This document shows positions 25,801 to 34,399 of a stretch of DNA of 64,000 bases, piece after piece (the stretch's first letter is position 1; each line of letters opens with the position of its first letter). The position numbers and the translations under genes were made by a program. Below the pieces are notes generated by a model, which worked only from the letters and a program-made list of their open reading frames with translations, made no database searches and was not told the origin of the DNA. The stretch spans positions 42,513,812 to 42,577,811 of the forward strand of contig NC_060259.1 of NCBI RefSeq assembly GCF_921293095.1, in the 5' to 3' direction. This stretch comes from Ischnura elegans (lineage: Eukaryota > Arthropoda > Insecta > Odonata > Coenagrionidae).

Positions 25801-28800
25801 TTCTGAAAGACAATGGAAGATGCTTTCTTTCGCTTCAATTTCATTTCTCCAGGACTGTTGACGGATCTGCAATAAAACTTCAAATTTTGTAATGTAGATT
25901 TCTTCATAAAATAGTAGAGTAATTTTGATGATTTGAGCACACGGCAACTTAAACGCGAATTTTTTTAAAGCACTTCCATGACAAGGTACGGCCATGAAAT
26001 TCACGTGAGTGATGCCTTATTAGTGCGCCAATGCACCGCTACATGGAGAACACGGAATGTGCAATCTAAACGTTAGTAACAGTCGAAAATTCATGGTTCC
26101 ACTAAAGCTAGAGAGCTGGAATGTTTGTTGTGGGTGGGCAAACCGATGTTATGCAGGAAAACCTCTCAAAAACTCCGGTAGCTCCCTGGAAGACCCCCGA
26201 GAAAAATAAAATTTTGTAATAAGTCGCCAATTTTTGGTTCTTTTTCGCACATTTCTACTGCAATACCCCCTATGACTCATCCCTAGGGAATTCGTGTGGA
26301 CAATAGCGAATGCAGTCAGTACACACATAAGAACCCCCAGTAACCCCCTGAACCTCCTTTGAAAAATTAAAATAGGCCAACGAGCTGCCTTCTTGAGTAC
26401 TATGTGTCTATATTCCGCTGCATTTTTCTACCCCTTGCACTCATTGCTGCTGAATGCATGACTGACATGGATGATAGGTGGTAGTATGCAATGCTTGGTG
26501 AGGAGTGAAAACCGTGGCGGCGAAATTGCCCCATAACGAGGAGTCGTGCGCGCGGGGGGGTTCAGGTAACCCTTGGGCAGCAAAGCCGCCGCCCTCTTAT
26601 GAGGAATGGTGAAGCCGTTCCGAGAATCAGAGGGGTAGCCGCAGGGGGGCACATAACCCCCTGGGCGGTGAAGCCACCCCAAAATGAGGAACGGTGCTGA
26701 GTGGCATAGCGGTCCACAATACGAAGGTTTGGCAAGTTGCAGCGCAGCCGCGGGTGGTGACTCACAACTCCAATCGATCCGTTGACCGATGTGGATGGCG
26801 CAGCTGTCAGGTGGGGGTGCGTTTGTTAGGGGCGAAGCCCCCTACCGAGCGAGCACAGCGCGACAAGTCCCACCTTATATATACAACCGCATGTGTAACC
26901 ACTCACTCACTCATGCATACAAATTCCAAACCACTTCCAGAAGAGCTGAAATTTGGTATAGAGGTGGAAGACCAGAAATGATCTGGAGAAAAATTCCGAA
27001 AACTCGAAAAAGTCAATTAGTTTTGAGATATATCGACTTGAATTAATGTGGGACTTAAACTTTTTTCCTTTTATTACGTATTTGTAAAGGTCTCAGTAAG
27101 ATGAAATTCCTTTGACAAAAAATAGAATTTTTGGTTGATTATTTGGTGTGGTTGTCATTGTAATATTTTGATAAATGTTATTTTTTATGATTTTTCAAAA
27201 ATTTCCAATGCTTCTCTTAAAAAACCCACACGTTGTTGGACATGATATGTAGCATGAATCCATTGTTGTCCAAGTAAACAAAATATAATATTTAATTTCC
27301 GCGGCAACAGTAATAATACTGGCGACTGCTTATTTCGAATGGATAATTGTATCGATCACAAATTCATTTATGTTAACTGGATTATTTAGCTTAAAAAATT
27401 ATGTTTTTAAGTATCCTAATATTAACTCTCGATATGAGTTTCACTCCCATAACCGTTCAAATGACATAAAATGAAAACCAAGGCTGGCACAAAGGCATAA
27501 ATATAACCAAATACTTATATTACCGACCAGGTAATACTCTGAAAATATCGAACAGCTACGTTCAATTGCATGGGATAAAGCTGCAATTATCGATATGAAT
27601 TAATAACGATATACCTTCTTAAGTAATGAGTACTATCCATTATAATTTATATGTGCATTAGGTATGTTACTGTCCCAAAATTTCATATAGTTTTCATTTT
27701 CCCAAATATAACACTTTAGTTTCTAAAAGCATCCATTGAGCATACACTTGTATCGATCATAACCTCCACTGTTACCATTGGATTCCTTTACTTTAACTTT
27801 AACTTGATATAATACCTTATTTATAATTTTCAGTAAGAGTTTCAGTCTCGCACATTATTTAATAAAAAGTTATTAGAGAACAATCGAATTAAAGGAAAAT
27901 CCGTTTGACTTTGCCAGCAGGAAAACAGGTGACAAGGAATTCCTATAATTACCAAATGACCTTCATAAAATTTTGTTTTTCTCACTCAAATAGTCTCGTG
28001 GAGAAGGATTTGAGATTTTTCTCCTTCAGTGTAATTATATACAGGCATCCCCCAAGTTACGTAAGAGATGCGTTCCGGTAGACTCTGCGTAAGTCGATAT
28101 TTACGTAAGTCAAACATTAGCGTTAGTGCCTCAGAGATTTCGATCGGTGCGGTGAAATTCTCAGCGGAGAAATGCGCGGTAAATTCTCGGTGAAGTTTCA
28201 TTCAGTACACTGCGATATTCGTGAACTCTTCCGCATATTCTTACGTTATTAGATACAAAATCAATAAACATTAATATAGTCTGAGAGTTGCATCTCGAGC
28301 TTTGCCAATCAAAATGCGTAATATTATTCCCCGAGTTCACCGATCGCATGGATTCAGGAAAGTACTGTATCTTAACGCTAAATTACTAAACTGAATACTT
28401 AAATTGATTCATTATGTTACACTGCGATCTAAGGGCCCATAGAATGCATTGTCTACCTACCTTTAATCATTATATCTTCTGCCTTTTATATATTACGTTG
28501 ATTGATGAATCTGGTGGTTTCACTGTCACAGTTAATACACGTAGGAGGGGTGTCGAGGATTACGAGCAAATAACACACAAAAAATACCAGTAAATCACTA
28601 TATTCTTAGATACATTCGCACGCACATGCGCTCAATCTTTCACGCACGCAAACATCCTTTCATTCTCTCATATCTCAATAAAATAACGTGAAAATATTAT
28701 CATTTGAAAATTTATGTCGCTGGAAACATTAGAGTATTTCCAATGCAGGAAGCTAATTAAAAGTTAGCTTTTAATTCAGCCAACTCAGTCATTAACGTGC

Positions 28801-29994
28801 AACAAAGTTAGTGGGGAAAAGCTTTCGATGACGCAATATTCATTTACATTTGCACACAATATGAGAGAACGAGAAAATGTAGCTTGATAAAATCTTTGCA
28901 AAATACAACAAGTATGCAATTAATATCGTGCGTCAACTTTTTCTTCGCTTATTCGCAGCGTTCATTGCTAACCCTCAAAATTTCAATGCCGTTACATGGG
29001 TACTAACGGTACTAACCAATTATTTTCCGCAATGAAGATTTCTGCTCGAACTTCATTTTATTTTAATTCCACAGATAGAAATGTCCAAACTTAATAATAC
29101 AATTTTTAAATATTTGAAAGTTGTAGTTCGGTCGGGTGTGCATGCTATATAACAAGCTGTATGGTACAGGAGTGAGCACAACCACTTCCATCGCTAGAAC
29201 GGCAAATTTTCACGTTGATTGCTGATTTGGGATTTACAAGCAATTTTTTACAGAAATGAATGAAAATTCCATCGAGGAATGACAAAAATGGGTCACTTTG
29301 TTATGTTTAGCACGCAAAAAACTCGATAACTATTCGATATTTTTTCTACCATAGGTTGTACGAGCGAATATCTACTTCTTCGCGCTCGCATTCGAAAATT
29401 AACGTAATCACTTGAAATACGGTTATCACTTACGTAAGTACCGACTTACGTAAGTCGAGACATACGTAACTCAGGGGATGCCTGTATGTTTTTGGACGTT
29501 TGGTTATAAATTGAATATAAATATTGAGTACAGTTAATGTTTCCGTAACTTTATTTATAGACTTCAGGGCTTACAAGATTGGCTGTACTAAAGATTCAAA
29601 TTCAATTCCTGAACAAACCTCGAGAAAGATACATACATAATTCGTATATAAGCATAAAAGTGGTTGAGAATAATATGTTATGCATTAAAAAAATAGTGTT
29701 TTTGGGATCAGGATATGATTTCCCCTGCCCAATTGATTATCAGTATGATGATTCTTCCCTTAGTAAGCACTTGAGGGTAATGAACATTCATCTTTTTTTT
29801 TCAGAAAACCAAGGTCACTGATGACAACGGCTGTGATAGAAGCTACTGTTCAGTGCATGCTCGCACAAGCAATGGATGCTCACCGTCGCTTTGGTCATGC
29901 ATCACTTGCTCGTGTTGAACAGTCAATTGTCAGGGAATTTGGAAAGTGTCTTGTGAGAATAGTGGAAAGTGCAGAGGGAGCTGATAGTAGATAG
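1576..29994 (+). CDS. lin54: LIN54/Mip120 homolog, tesmin/CXC-domain DREAM-MuvB subunit (partial at 5' end)
   Basis: This is the DNA-binding subunit of the MuvB core of the DREAM/MMB complexes, which bind CHR promoter elements and control cell-cycle genes in the nucleus. Eight exons give 524 residues: 1576-1824, 6097-6324, 12083-12211, 14391-14546, 15498-15679, 21406-21643, 24920-25122 and 29805-29994 (stop TAG). All junctions keep phase. Residues 1-304 are a low-complexity Ser/Thr/Pro/Gln region with family-like patches [11 protein letters not shown] and YVRLV. Residues 305-408 hold two cysteine-rich CXC repeats ([15 protein letters not shown] and [16 protein letters not shown]) around the linker [13 protein letters not shown]. 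Both repeats keep the tyrosine (316 and 389) that inserts into the DNA minor groove in the human protein. Residues 463-524 form the helical C-terminus of the family. No start codon is visible: the first exon enters in phase 0, so at least one exon lies upstream. All introns carry transposons. Confidence 0.93.
1825..5144 (+). other. LIN54 intron, first part: no feature seen
   Basis: This is AT-rich sequence with only short stop-limited frames on both strands. I see no domain, terminal inverted repeat or tRNA-like motif. Confidence 0.5.
5145..5452. repeat. Two tail-to-tail tRNA-derived SINEs
   Basis: The left head (+ strand) has GGCTTGGTGGTATAACTGG and box B GGTTTGAATCCC at 5197-5208. The right head is inverted, with box B complement GATTCGAACC at 5391-5400 and box A complement at about 5431-5446. 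The body between them shares TTTTCACCCATGTGCATGAC with the copies near 600 and 1222. Both heads are degenerate cloverleaves. Confidence 0.6.
6097..6324 (+). CDS. lin54: LIN54 exon b
   Basis: Acceptor CCATAG, donor GTACTA, 228 nt, phase 0. It encodes a Pro/Ser/Thr-rich stretch with two SPTKI motifs and no stop. Base composition is clearly more GC-rich than the surrounding intron. Assignment rests on phase, splice sites and composition. Confidence 0.7.
6325..7890 (+). other. LIN54 intron segment: no feature seen
   Basis: AT-rich intron between exon b and the Tigger at 7891. No protein-like frame or clear repeat was recognised. Confidence 0.45.
8262..9590 (+). pseudogene. Tigger/pogo transposase with CENP-B-type DNA-binding domain (disrupted)
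   Basis: Start ATG at 8262. Positions 8262-8430 encode an N-terminal helix-turn-helix ([20 protein letters not shown], then [12 protein letters not shown]). The frame is broken by the element at 8432-8835 and resumes in frame after it, through the second HTH (8958 onward: [20 protein letters not shown], then [14 protein letters not shown]) to the first catalytic Asp in NADET. A frameshift near 9190 moves it to another frame ([20 protein letters not shown] and [19 protein letters not shown]). After a TGA at 9439 come the second Asp ([10 protein letters not shown]) and [11 protein letters not shown]. The third catalytic region is absent. It is non-functional. Confidence 0.88.
8432..8835. mobile_element. 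piggyBac-type miniature element (404 bp) inside the Tigger transposase
   Basis: It is flanked by TTAA at 8428-8431 and 8836-8839, with perfect 12-bp ends CACACTCAATGC and GCATTGAGTGTG. It contains two subterminal palindromes of the form GATGCCTTG-n-CAAGGCATC near 8760 and 8800. It has no coding sequence. Taking out the element plus one TTAA rejoins the transposase frame exactly ([13 protein letters not shown]). Confidence 0.85.
10802..10940. repeat. Direct repeat, copy 1 (about 140 bp)
   Basis: It contains CAAAACCTCAT, GTTACAGAGTC, CCTGGGTCAAGACTGAATTT and GGCTTTTATCTATTAAAAAT in the same order and orientation as 11701-11839, with scattered differences. No coding potential. Confidence 0.75.
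11018..11304. mobile_element. hAT-type miniature element (287 bp)
   Basis: Ends are CAGTGGAGTAACTATGG and TTTTTATGCCACTG. The flanking 8-mers AGCATCAG and AGCGTCAT agree at 6 of 8 positions, consistent with a decayed hAT target duplication. It shares internal text (AGTGCCAAAATGATGT) with the copy at 18149. It lies between the two direct repeats at 10802 and 11701. Confidence 0.65.
11701..11839. repeat. Direct repeat, copy 2
   Basis: Second copy of the 140-bp repeat at 10802-10940, about 900 bp downstream, diverged by roughly a tenth. Confidence 0.75.
12083..12211 (+). CDS. lin54: LIN54 exon c
   Basis: Acceptor TTTGGCAG, donor GTAACA, 129 nt, phase 0. It encodes a Ser/Thr/Gln-rich stretch ending in IQMPGRQ, directly before the YVRLV-containing exon, as in other LIN54 proteins. 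A Tigger element begins only 56 bp downstream of the donor. Confidence 0.75.
12268..14172 (+). mobile_element. Internally deleted Tigger/pogo transposon, family B (1.9 kb)
   Basis: It starts CAGTGGAACCCCGATCTAT and ends AGATTGAGGTTCTACTG, with TA on both sides (12266-12267, 14173-14174). The ends are imperfect inverted repeats with subterminal motifs (CCCACATTCATC). Positions 13440-13520 encode [18 protein letters not shown], the first helix of a Tigger transposase, then a stop; the rest of the transposase is missing. A related copy in reverse orientation is at 22398-24836. Confidence 0.82.
13440..13520 (+). pseudogene. Tigger transposase N-terminal stub
   Basis: ATG at 13440 opens 26 codons that match the conserved start of Tigger transposases (TLK..LKIIED.EKNPG), followed by TAG at 13518-13520. 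The DNA-binding and catalytic parts are deleted from this copy. Confidence 0.65.
14391..14546 (+). CDS. lin54: LIN54 exon d
   Basis: Acceptor GAACTTTCAG, donor GTGAGT, 156 nt, phase 0. It begins LQYVRLV, matching the conserved FHYVRLV-like motif of vertebrate LIN54, then continues Ser/Thr-rich. Confidence 0.85.
14547..16251 (+). other. LIN54 introns around exon e: no further feature seen
   Basis: Apart from exon e (15498-15679) this is AT-rich intron with short stop-limited frames only. Confidence 0.4.
15498..15679 (+). CDS. lin54: LIN54 exon e (start of CXC repeat 1)
   Basis: It ends with [15 protein letters not shown] plus two bases of a Leu codon, then donor GTAAGT. It is 182 nt long, phase 0 in and phase 2 out. 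The acceptor is the AAG at 15495-15497; the better-looking TAG eight bases downstream would break the frame. Confidence 0.88.
16252..16506. mobile_element. hAT-type miniature element (255 bp) with exact target duplication
   Basis: It starts CAGGGATGCCGACTT and ends GTTGGCGCCACTG. It is flanked by the identical 8-mer TAAATAAC (16244-16251 and 16507-16514), the hallmark of hAT insertion. Purine- and pyrimidine-rich GGGGCCC blocks lie inside both ends. Non-coding. Confidence 0.85.
17029..17770 (-). pseudogene. Tigger/pogo transposase remnant
   Basis: Read on the - strand from the ATG at 17770, several frames together give a Tigger N-terminus: [20 protein letters not shown], then [13 protein letters not shown], then [20 protein letters not shown]. 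Further on come [20 protein letters not shown] and SSRWFQNFK. Stops and frameshifts are numerous and the DDE core is missing. At the far end CATACCTCGTTTAGCGC resembles a Tigger terminus. It is an inactivated, internally deleted copy, distinct in sequence from the copies at 7891 and 12268. Confidence 0.75.
17850..18130 (+). repeat. Degenerate tRNA-derived SINE
   Basis: A box-B-like GGTTTAAGTCC lies at 17887-17897 inside a tRNA-like 3' half. A body with CCTGGCCAATTCCAACACAG follows, ending in a simple ATACCATACCATAG tail. Box A is poorly preserved. An hAT element follows 19 bp later. Confidence 0.45.
18149..18408. mobile_element. hAT-type miniature element (260 bp) with exact target duplication
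   Basis: It starts CAGTGGCGTAAGTATGG and ends TAGTTATGCCACTA. It is flanked by identical 8-mers GCACCTGG (18141-18148 and 18409-18416). It shares internal text with the copy at 11018-11304. Non-coding. Confidence 0.88.
18417..20163 (+). other. LIN54 intron segment: no recognised feature
   Basis: Mixed-composition intron. Frames of 60 to 80 codons occur on both strands, but none shows a domain or conserved motif. Confidence 0.35.
20164..20413. mobile_element. hAT-like miniature element (about 250 bp)
   Basis: It starts CAGGGGGGTAGCCAAG and ends CACGCTACGCCACTG, the same terminal pattern as the exact-duplication copies. I do not see a matching 8-bp flank, so the ends are less certain. Confidence 0.5.
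20640..20880. repeat. GGAATCGA-type low-complexity block
   Basis: Irregular repeats of GGAATCG, AATCGGAATCGA and related units cluster at 20785-20870, with GATTCGAAA-like units upstream. Both ends carry CATCCCTA. This is simple-repeat-like, probably part of a decayed dispersed repeat. Confidence 0.6.
21406..21643 (+). CDS. lin54: LIN54 exon f (core of both CXC repeats)
   Basis: Acceptor TTCTTTCAG, donor GTACGT, 238 nt. It completes the split Leu codon and encodes [11 protein letters not shown], the linker [13 protein letters not shown] and [17 protein letters not shown]. This is the most diagnostic exon of the gene. Confidence 0.95.
22398..22805 (-). mobile_element. Tigger family B copy, first half (reverse of 12268-14172)
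   Basis: It starts CTGTGGAACCTCGATCTATC after TA. It matches the reverse complement of about 13755-14172 along its length (including CACTCCAATCAGCATTTGCA and TGCATGTTATGCCTA). The match breaks at 22805, where an unrelated insertion begins, and resumes near 24527. Confidence 0.8.
23499..23544. repeat. 15-bp hairpin
   Basis: TGAAATACGGAGGGG (23499-23513) pairs perfectly with CCCCTCCGTATTTCA (23530-23544) around a GC-rich 16-nt loop. Related GGGGAAGGAGCGC text occurs just upstream. Confidence 0.75.
24387..24429. repeat. Perfect 19-bp hairpin with 5-nt loop
   Basis: ATAACTGTCGAAATTCCAG (24387-24405) pairs with CTGGAATTTCGACAGTTAT (24411-24429) around GCATA, without a mismatch. Confidence 0.95.
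24527..24836 (-). mobile_element. Tigger family B copy, second half
   Basis: This resumes the reverse complement of about 13440-13745, including the ACTCATGTG and CTCACTTGTTTCTTC motifs. The match ends near 24836, so the copy lacks the other terminus. It lies 84 bp before LIN54 exon g. Confidence 0.75.
24920..25122 (+). CDS. lin54: LIN54 exon g (end of CXC repeat 2)
   Basis: Acceptor AACTTTTAG, donor GTAAGT, 203 nt, phase 0 in and phase 2 out. It encodes [16 protein letters not shown], then [19 protein letters not shown], matching the region just after the CXC domain in animal LIN54. Confidence 0.93.
25330..27050. repeat. Complex repeat: diverged tandem units plus GC-rich hairpin block
   Basis: Two units of about 470 bp can be aligned: AATTCAAGTGAGTGATG near 25530 with AATTCACGTGAGTGATG near 25995, then CCGCTACCTGGAGAA with CCGCTACATGGAGAA. 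A partial third unit begins near 26290. From 26500 to 26880 the text becomes GC-rich with repeated GGYGAAGCC-type hairpins, then ends with ACTCACTCACTCATGCATAC and a short unique tail. No protein domain was recognised, although open frames cross it. It is probably one non-coding mobile element of a family I cannot name. Confidence 0.5.
28042..29484. mobile_element. Non-autonomous TIR transposon, Tigger-like (1.44 kb)
   Basis: It starts CAGGCATCCCCCAAGTTACG and ends with the inverse CGTAACTCAGGGGATGCCTG. TA flanks both sides (28040-28041, 29485-29486). Subterminal TTACGTAAGTC motifs recur inside both ends. No transposase is visible inside. Termini beginning CAGGCAT with TA duplication are typical of Tigger/pogo. 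Confidence 0.85.
29805..29994 (+). CDS. lin54: LIN54 exon h (terminal coding exon)
   Basis: The acceptor is a long T tract plus CAG; the exon is 190 nt and ends in TAG. It completes an Arg codon and encodes a helical tail ([16 protein letters not shown] and [16 protein letters not shown]) that matches the LIN54 C-terminus. It lies 320 bp after the 28042-29484 transposon. Confidence 0.9.
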
Positions 29995-31712
29995 TGTTCA
30001 GATGCTGGCAGACAGTCATTTAGATGAAGTTAGATAAGGTAGCCCATGGAAAAAGATTTTGTGATGTTTTCTGAGTGATATCTGTTTATAATTCAAGCTT
30101 TTATTCAAATCAGGAATTTTGAGAATATAATGAAGATGGGGAGGAAGTCAGAGGCTTGTTGAAGATAAGTATTTGATCCTAGCATTATTTTTAAAAGAAC
30201 GTTAAATCTCTATCAGTTACATAACATGCCAAGGTTCCAAATTTTAATATTTGACACACCTATAGTCTCTCTCATGTTGAGTGAATTCATCGTCAATGAT
30301 CATCCCATTCAAGGAAATTGGTTGGCATAGAAGTCCATTGTAATTGTATGGTGCAGGCTTAAGGTTTTTGTGCCACCAAAAAATCCATTTAGATAATTTG
30401 TGAAATATTAGGGAGCATTTTTATATGTACTTTTATGGGGTACACTGTTGGAATGAAATGGTGGATTATCGATCGTGTATAGACCAATGGCAATTACTTG
30501 ATGAATTGTTTCTTTATTAGCTATAGGGAGCATTTGGACTGAAAATGTAGGCATGTGAATGCATAGTCAAGGCTTCCTTCTGACTCAAGGTATTTCTTTA
30601 TGAACTGAAAATATTTGGCCAAAGCTCTATTACTTTTGAAATGTTATTTATTTTATCTGAATTCTGTATGATATTTGTTGGATATTTTTATCCAGCTACT
30701 TTATTTAATGTTGCCTTATTGAAGTGCTACACTCACGGTACCGTGAATGTAACATTTATTTGTTATTGACTAGGAAAATGTTTAATGCTTATTTTTTATT
30801 TATTCATGAATTAAGGTTGCAGTGAAGGGAATTTTTAAAATTTGAGACCAAGTGGTTTTTGGAATAAGGCTAAAAAAAAAAGGTTTTTAATATCCTTCAT
30901 GTGCAATGAACTTATATCGTTTGTTTTTTTTTTAATTTAATTTTATTTGAAAGATTGATTTTAAGTAAATTATTGAAAATATTAGTGCATCATGTCAGCA
31001 TGGAAGCTGTAAAATGGAGCAGAAGAGAATTGATGCAATTCTAAAACATTCTCAAATTTCAGTCTGTTATGTCCTAAGTCAGACGTTTGGTGAAAATGAA
31101 TCCACAAGTGTTCTTATTGCACCGGGATTAAACATTCCAGGAAAATCTATTTGCCCAATCCTGATAAAATATATTTTGGATAAAGTTAGGTATCATTTTG
31201 CTCCTTCTGTATTTTAACTAACATACTTCAATTTTTCAACAATTTTTAATTGTTTCTTTAGGATTCTACATCCACAAAAGTACATAAATAAATTTTTGAA
31301 GCCTTAAATTTCATAGTGGCCTTGGATTAGGTCGGGTAACCATAATGCTTATCCATCCATCAGGCCTCGGAAAATTGCTGTCATCATAGGTGAATGTTCA
31401 AATTCATTATCAAGTTAACAGCAATAAACCCCGGTTATGTTTGGCTGTGTCATTAGGCATTAAATCTGTGCATGCATTTTCATATTTATACATATTGTTG
31501 TGCAGTGCATGCAGCCCAGAAACTGGAAAATTTTAGCATTTTCCTTCCTCAAAAATTAGTAACTAATCCCATTTTGCTGCCTCACAAATTTGTTATTGAC
31601 AGGTAGAAAGAGAGTGAAGGCTATCAAATTACAAATTCTGGTTACAAAAGTAAAGGAAAATATTGAGCTCGAAAATATATGTACTATTGGATTATTAGCC
31701 TTGAAGTATCTA
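29995..31712 (+). other. LIN54 3' flank, probably 3' UTR
   Basis: AT-rich sequence after the stop at 29994 with no recognised coding region. I cannot place the polyadenylation site with confidence; ATAAATAAA-like text near 31285 is one candidate. Confidence 0.35.
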
Positions 31713-32294
31713 CAGTGGAACCTCGTTAAAGCGAGTACGGGATATAGCGACACCCCCGCTATTACGAGAGATAGCCGATGCACCGTCAATTGACCCTATA
31801 ATAAGCGTGTTAATAAATTCGTTTTTACGAGACCCTTTCGGTGTTGGCTCTCGCCATAGCGAGGGTTTCACCGCCGGAAGACTTTCATGAAGACTCCTTA
31901 ACCTCTGTAATTGCTAGCGATCTGTTAGAAATGAAGTTAATGGAGTGCTCAGTTTCAAATTTATGTGGTAAACTGTCGTTCGATAAATATAATGATTGAT
32001 GAAACAATGCTTTGCATGATTTTTATTCAGTGGGGCGCTTATAAATTGTTTGAATAGTTAGTCGTTATTTGAGTAAGGAAATTTAGTGATGCAAAAAACA
32101 TCGCCTTTCGCCTGGATTTATGCTTACGTTTATCGGATAGATGTTTATCTGTCGCCGCACCACTCCTGTTCCTGTATATCTGTTCGCAACAGGTATATTG
32201 GCTATTATTTGCTCCACCTCCGGTAAAGCGACAATTCGCTATAGCGAGTGTTTATTAGTGCACCGTGGGGTGTCGTTATATCGAGGTTGCACTG
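31713..32294. mobile_element. Short Tigger-type non-autonomous element (582 bp)
   Basis: Ends are CAGTGGAACCTCGTTAAAGC and TATATCGAGGTTGCACTG, imperfect inverted repeats, with TA on both sides (31711-31712, 32295-32296). GAGTACGGGATATAGCGACA is shared with the left end of the 2.6-kb Tigger at 7891, so this is probably a deletion derivative of a related family. Confidence 0.85.
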
Positions 32295-34399
32295 TATATT
32301 CAAGCTGTACAAAAATATTAGCATACTGTAGGATGAAGTATGAACGAGGCATACTTTTCCTGAAGATAGAGTATGTTAATTTGTGTTATTCAGCTTTGAG
32401 TTGATAACCAGCTACCATTAACATACTGCCCTGCACATGTTGTGCTTCATGCCTCAGTATCATGTGTATATGTTCTACCTCACCTTATCTTAAATAGTTT
32501 TTATTCTCTTTCTTCATCCTCTATTGATCTACTCCTGTCTTAATCGGCCTCATCTTACCATAGTGCTATCCTTTTTCTTTCTAGAACAGAATCTTTTAAT
32601 GCCTATATGGTTCCCTCCCTTTGTCCATGTATATCATCTTCTGTGTGCTTTTCATCATCTTAATGTGTTTACATGCATTTATCTCAAGAAGCTTAAATTT
32701 TTTCCCATGTGCCTCTGTTAGTGTACATTTATTTGTGTTCCTCTGAATAACCTTATTTGATACTTGATTTTGGCCATCAAGGTTTGATGGCTAATATTAA
32801 TTGGTGGGATCCAATATGAATGGAGGGCATAAAACTAGTATCAATTGAAAGAATCAGTTTTCATCAGTCTATCACTGCCATTTTGTAACTAGCTGTAAAT
32901 TTTCTATTTTTTAACCATGCAGAAGAGTAAGGGAAATTTTTTTTCGATTGCTCTGAGTATGTTCCCAATGCCAATCAGCTAATAAGAGTGGAGCTTATCT
33001 GTGGAAACCCTAGACAATGTCAGGTTCTGGCATTGGTAATTGTGTTGGTTCAAGGATTAACGAGAGTGGTATTGTGGGTTTCAGAGGAGGTAAAACTACA
33101 AAAACATTTGTGAAAATTACAAGTCTGCCGTTTCATTCAAAGTTAGCACACTAGGGGAAAGATATGTCTAGCAATTTCAATACTTTCCCTAGCTTCAGTT
33201 AAATAATATTTGTGAATGTAGAGAAAAATTTGGCTGTAAAATCATTTTTGCTTCCACTTTCTACAATAGGTTTTGCAAAATAAGATGTATAGACTTTCTT
33301 ATTTACATTTCTTGTATAGTCTTTGATCATGAGTTAGAAATTATTCACTTTTTCCGATCATCATTCGCCAATTTGTTGCACCACATTTTTTCCTAAAACC
33401 ATTAGCATGAACTAAAACGAGTGAATATATTAATTCAGGGGAAGTGAGCAATGAGGACTCTTGCTCAGCATGGAAGCTCACTGCTACAAAGCATACTCTC
33501 AGCCTCCCTTAGCAAAAAATTAAGCTTTTGAATCGTTCAATAGTGGGTGCTTAGCCAAGAATTAGCCACAAGCCCAAATTCCACGGGTGCAACATTCTGT
33601 CCATCAAATGGGACTTGAAGCTTCTTGGCATATTCCATTAAGAGGTGGTGAGTGTCATTGCCAGGGATATTTCTCAGGATTTCAACTGAAAATTAGCTCC
33701 TTACCTTTTCTGTCCGGATTGTCAGCATCTGATGGGGTTGGAATGCTGGGAAGCATTTATTGGCACTGTTCACTGGGAAAACCTGATGCCATTTTTAAGG
33801 TACTGCCAGGTTTCTCTATGCCCTTCATTCAATTCCTGTCCTTGCATATTATGTCGAATTGATTTGCTGCAATAATTTACACCTCTAACTGAAGAGCGAA
33901 AGATTCCAGTCTGGGTTTTGGGATATTAGCATCATATTCGCTATGGAAAACCACCGTAGACATGTCTACAGTGGGTGCCTTGGTACCAGCTGTGACATAT
34001 CTTTACCGCCTCCACCACATCTGCTAACTTCACTCTTCTAATATATTCTACCCAACACACTCAAGGGTAACAATCCTGGCCAGCCAATTATGTCTTCTTT
34101 CAATTTTCCAATGAATGCATCATTCTTCGTTGACCATTAAGGCCGTTTTACATGGGACACGGAATTGCACAGGTTAGAGCTGCATTAATTTCTGAAATGG
34201 CATGGAATTGCGCGAATGAATGAATGAAACTAGAACGGACTATTTTGGCATCTCATGTCCACGCATTCCCGCATGTGTTCTGGCAATTCACTGCTTTACA
34301 CGATGCAATTTTGCCTGCACCTTCATATACACATCAGATTGTCCAAGTACGTGCTGCGTGTGAAATGGTCTTTATGTTCAGTCTTCTGTACAATCCCTA
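32295..34399. other. Intergenic stretch: no feature supported
   Basis: Only short frames without motifs. GGCCGTTTTACATGGGACACG at 34141 looks like the end of a dispersed repeat, but I found no partner end. Confidence 0.35.

Noticed and set aside
30737-30750. 14-bp palindrome TCACGGTACCGTGA
   Set aside because: Short, isolated and without context. It could be chance.
34141-34260. Possible miniature element end (GGCCGTTTTACATGGGACACG)
   Set aside because: No inverted partner or target duplication was found nearby.
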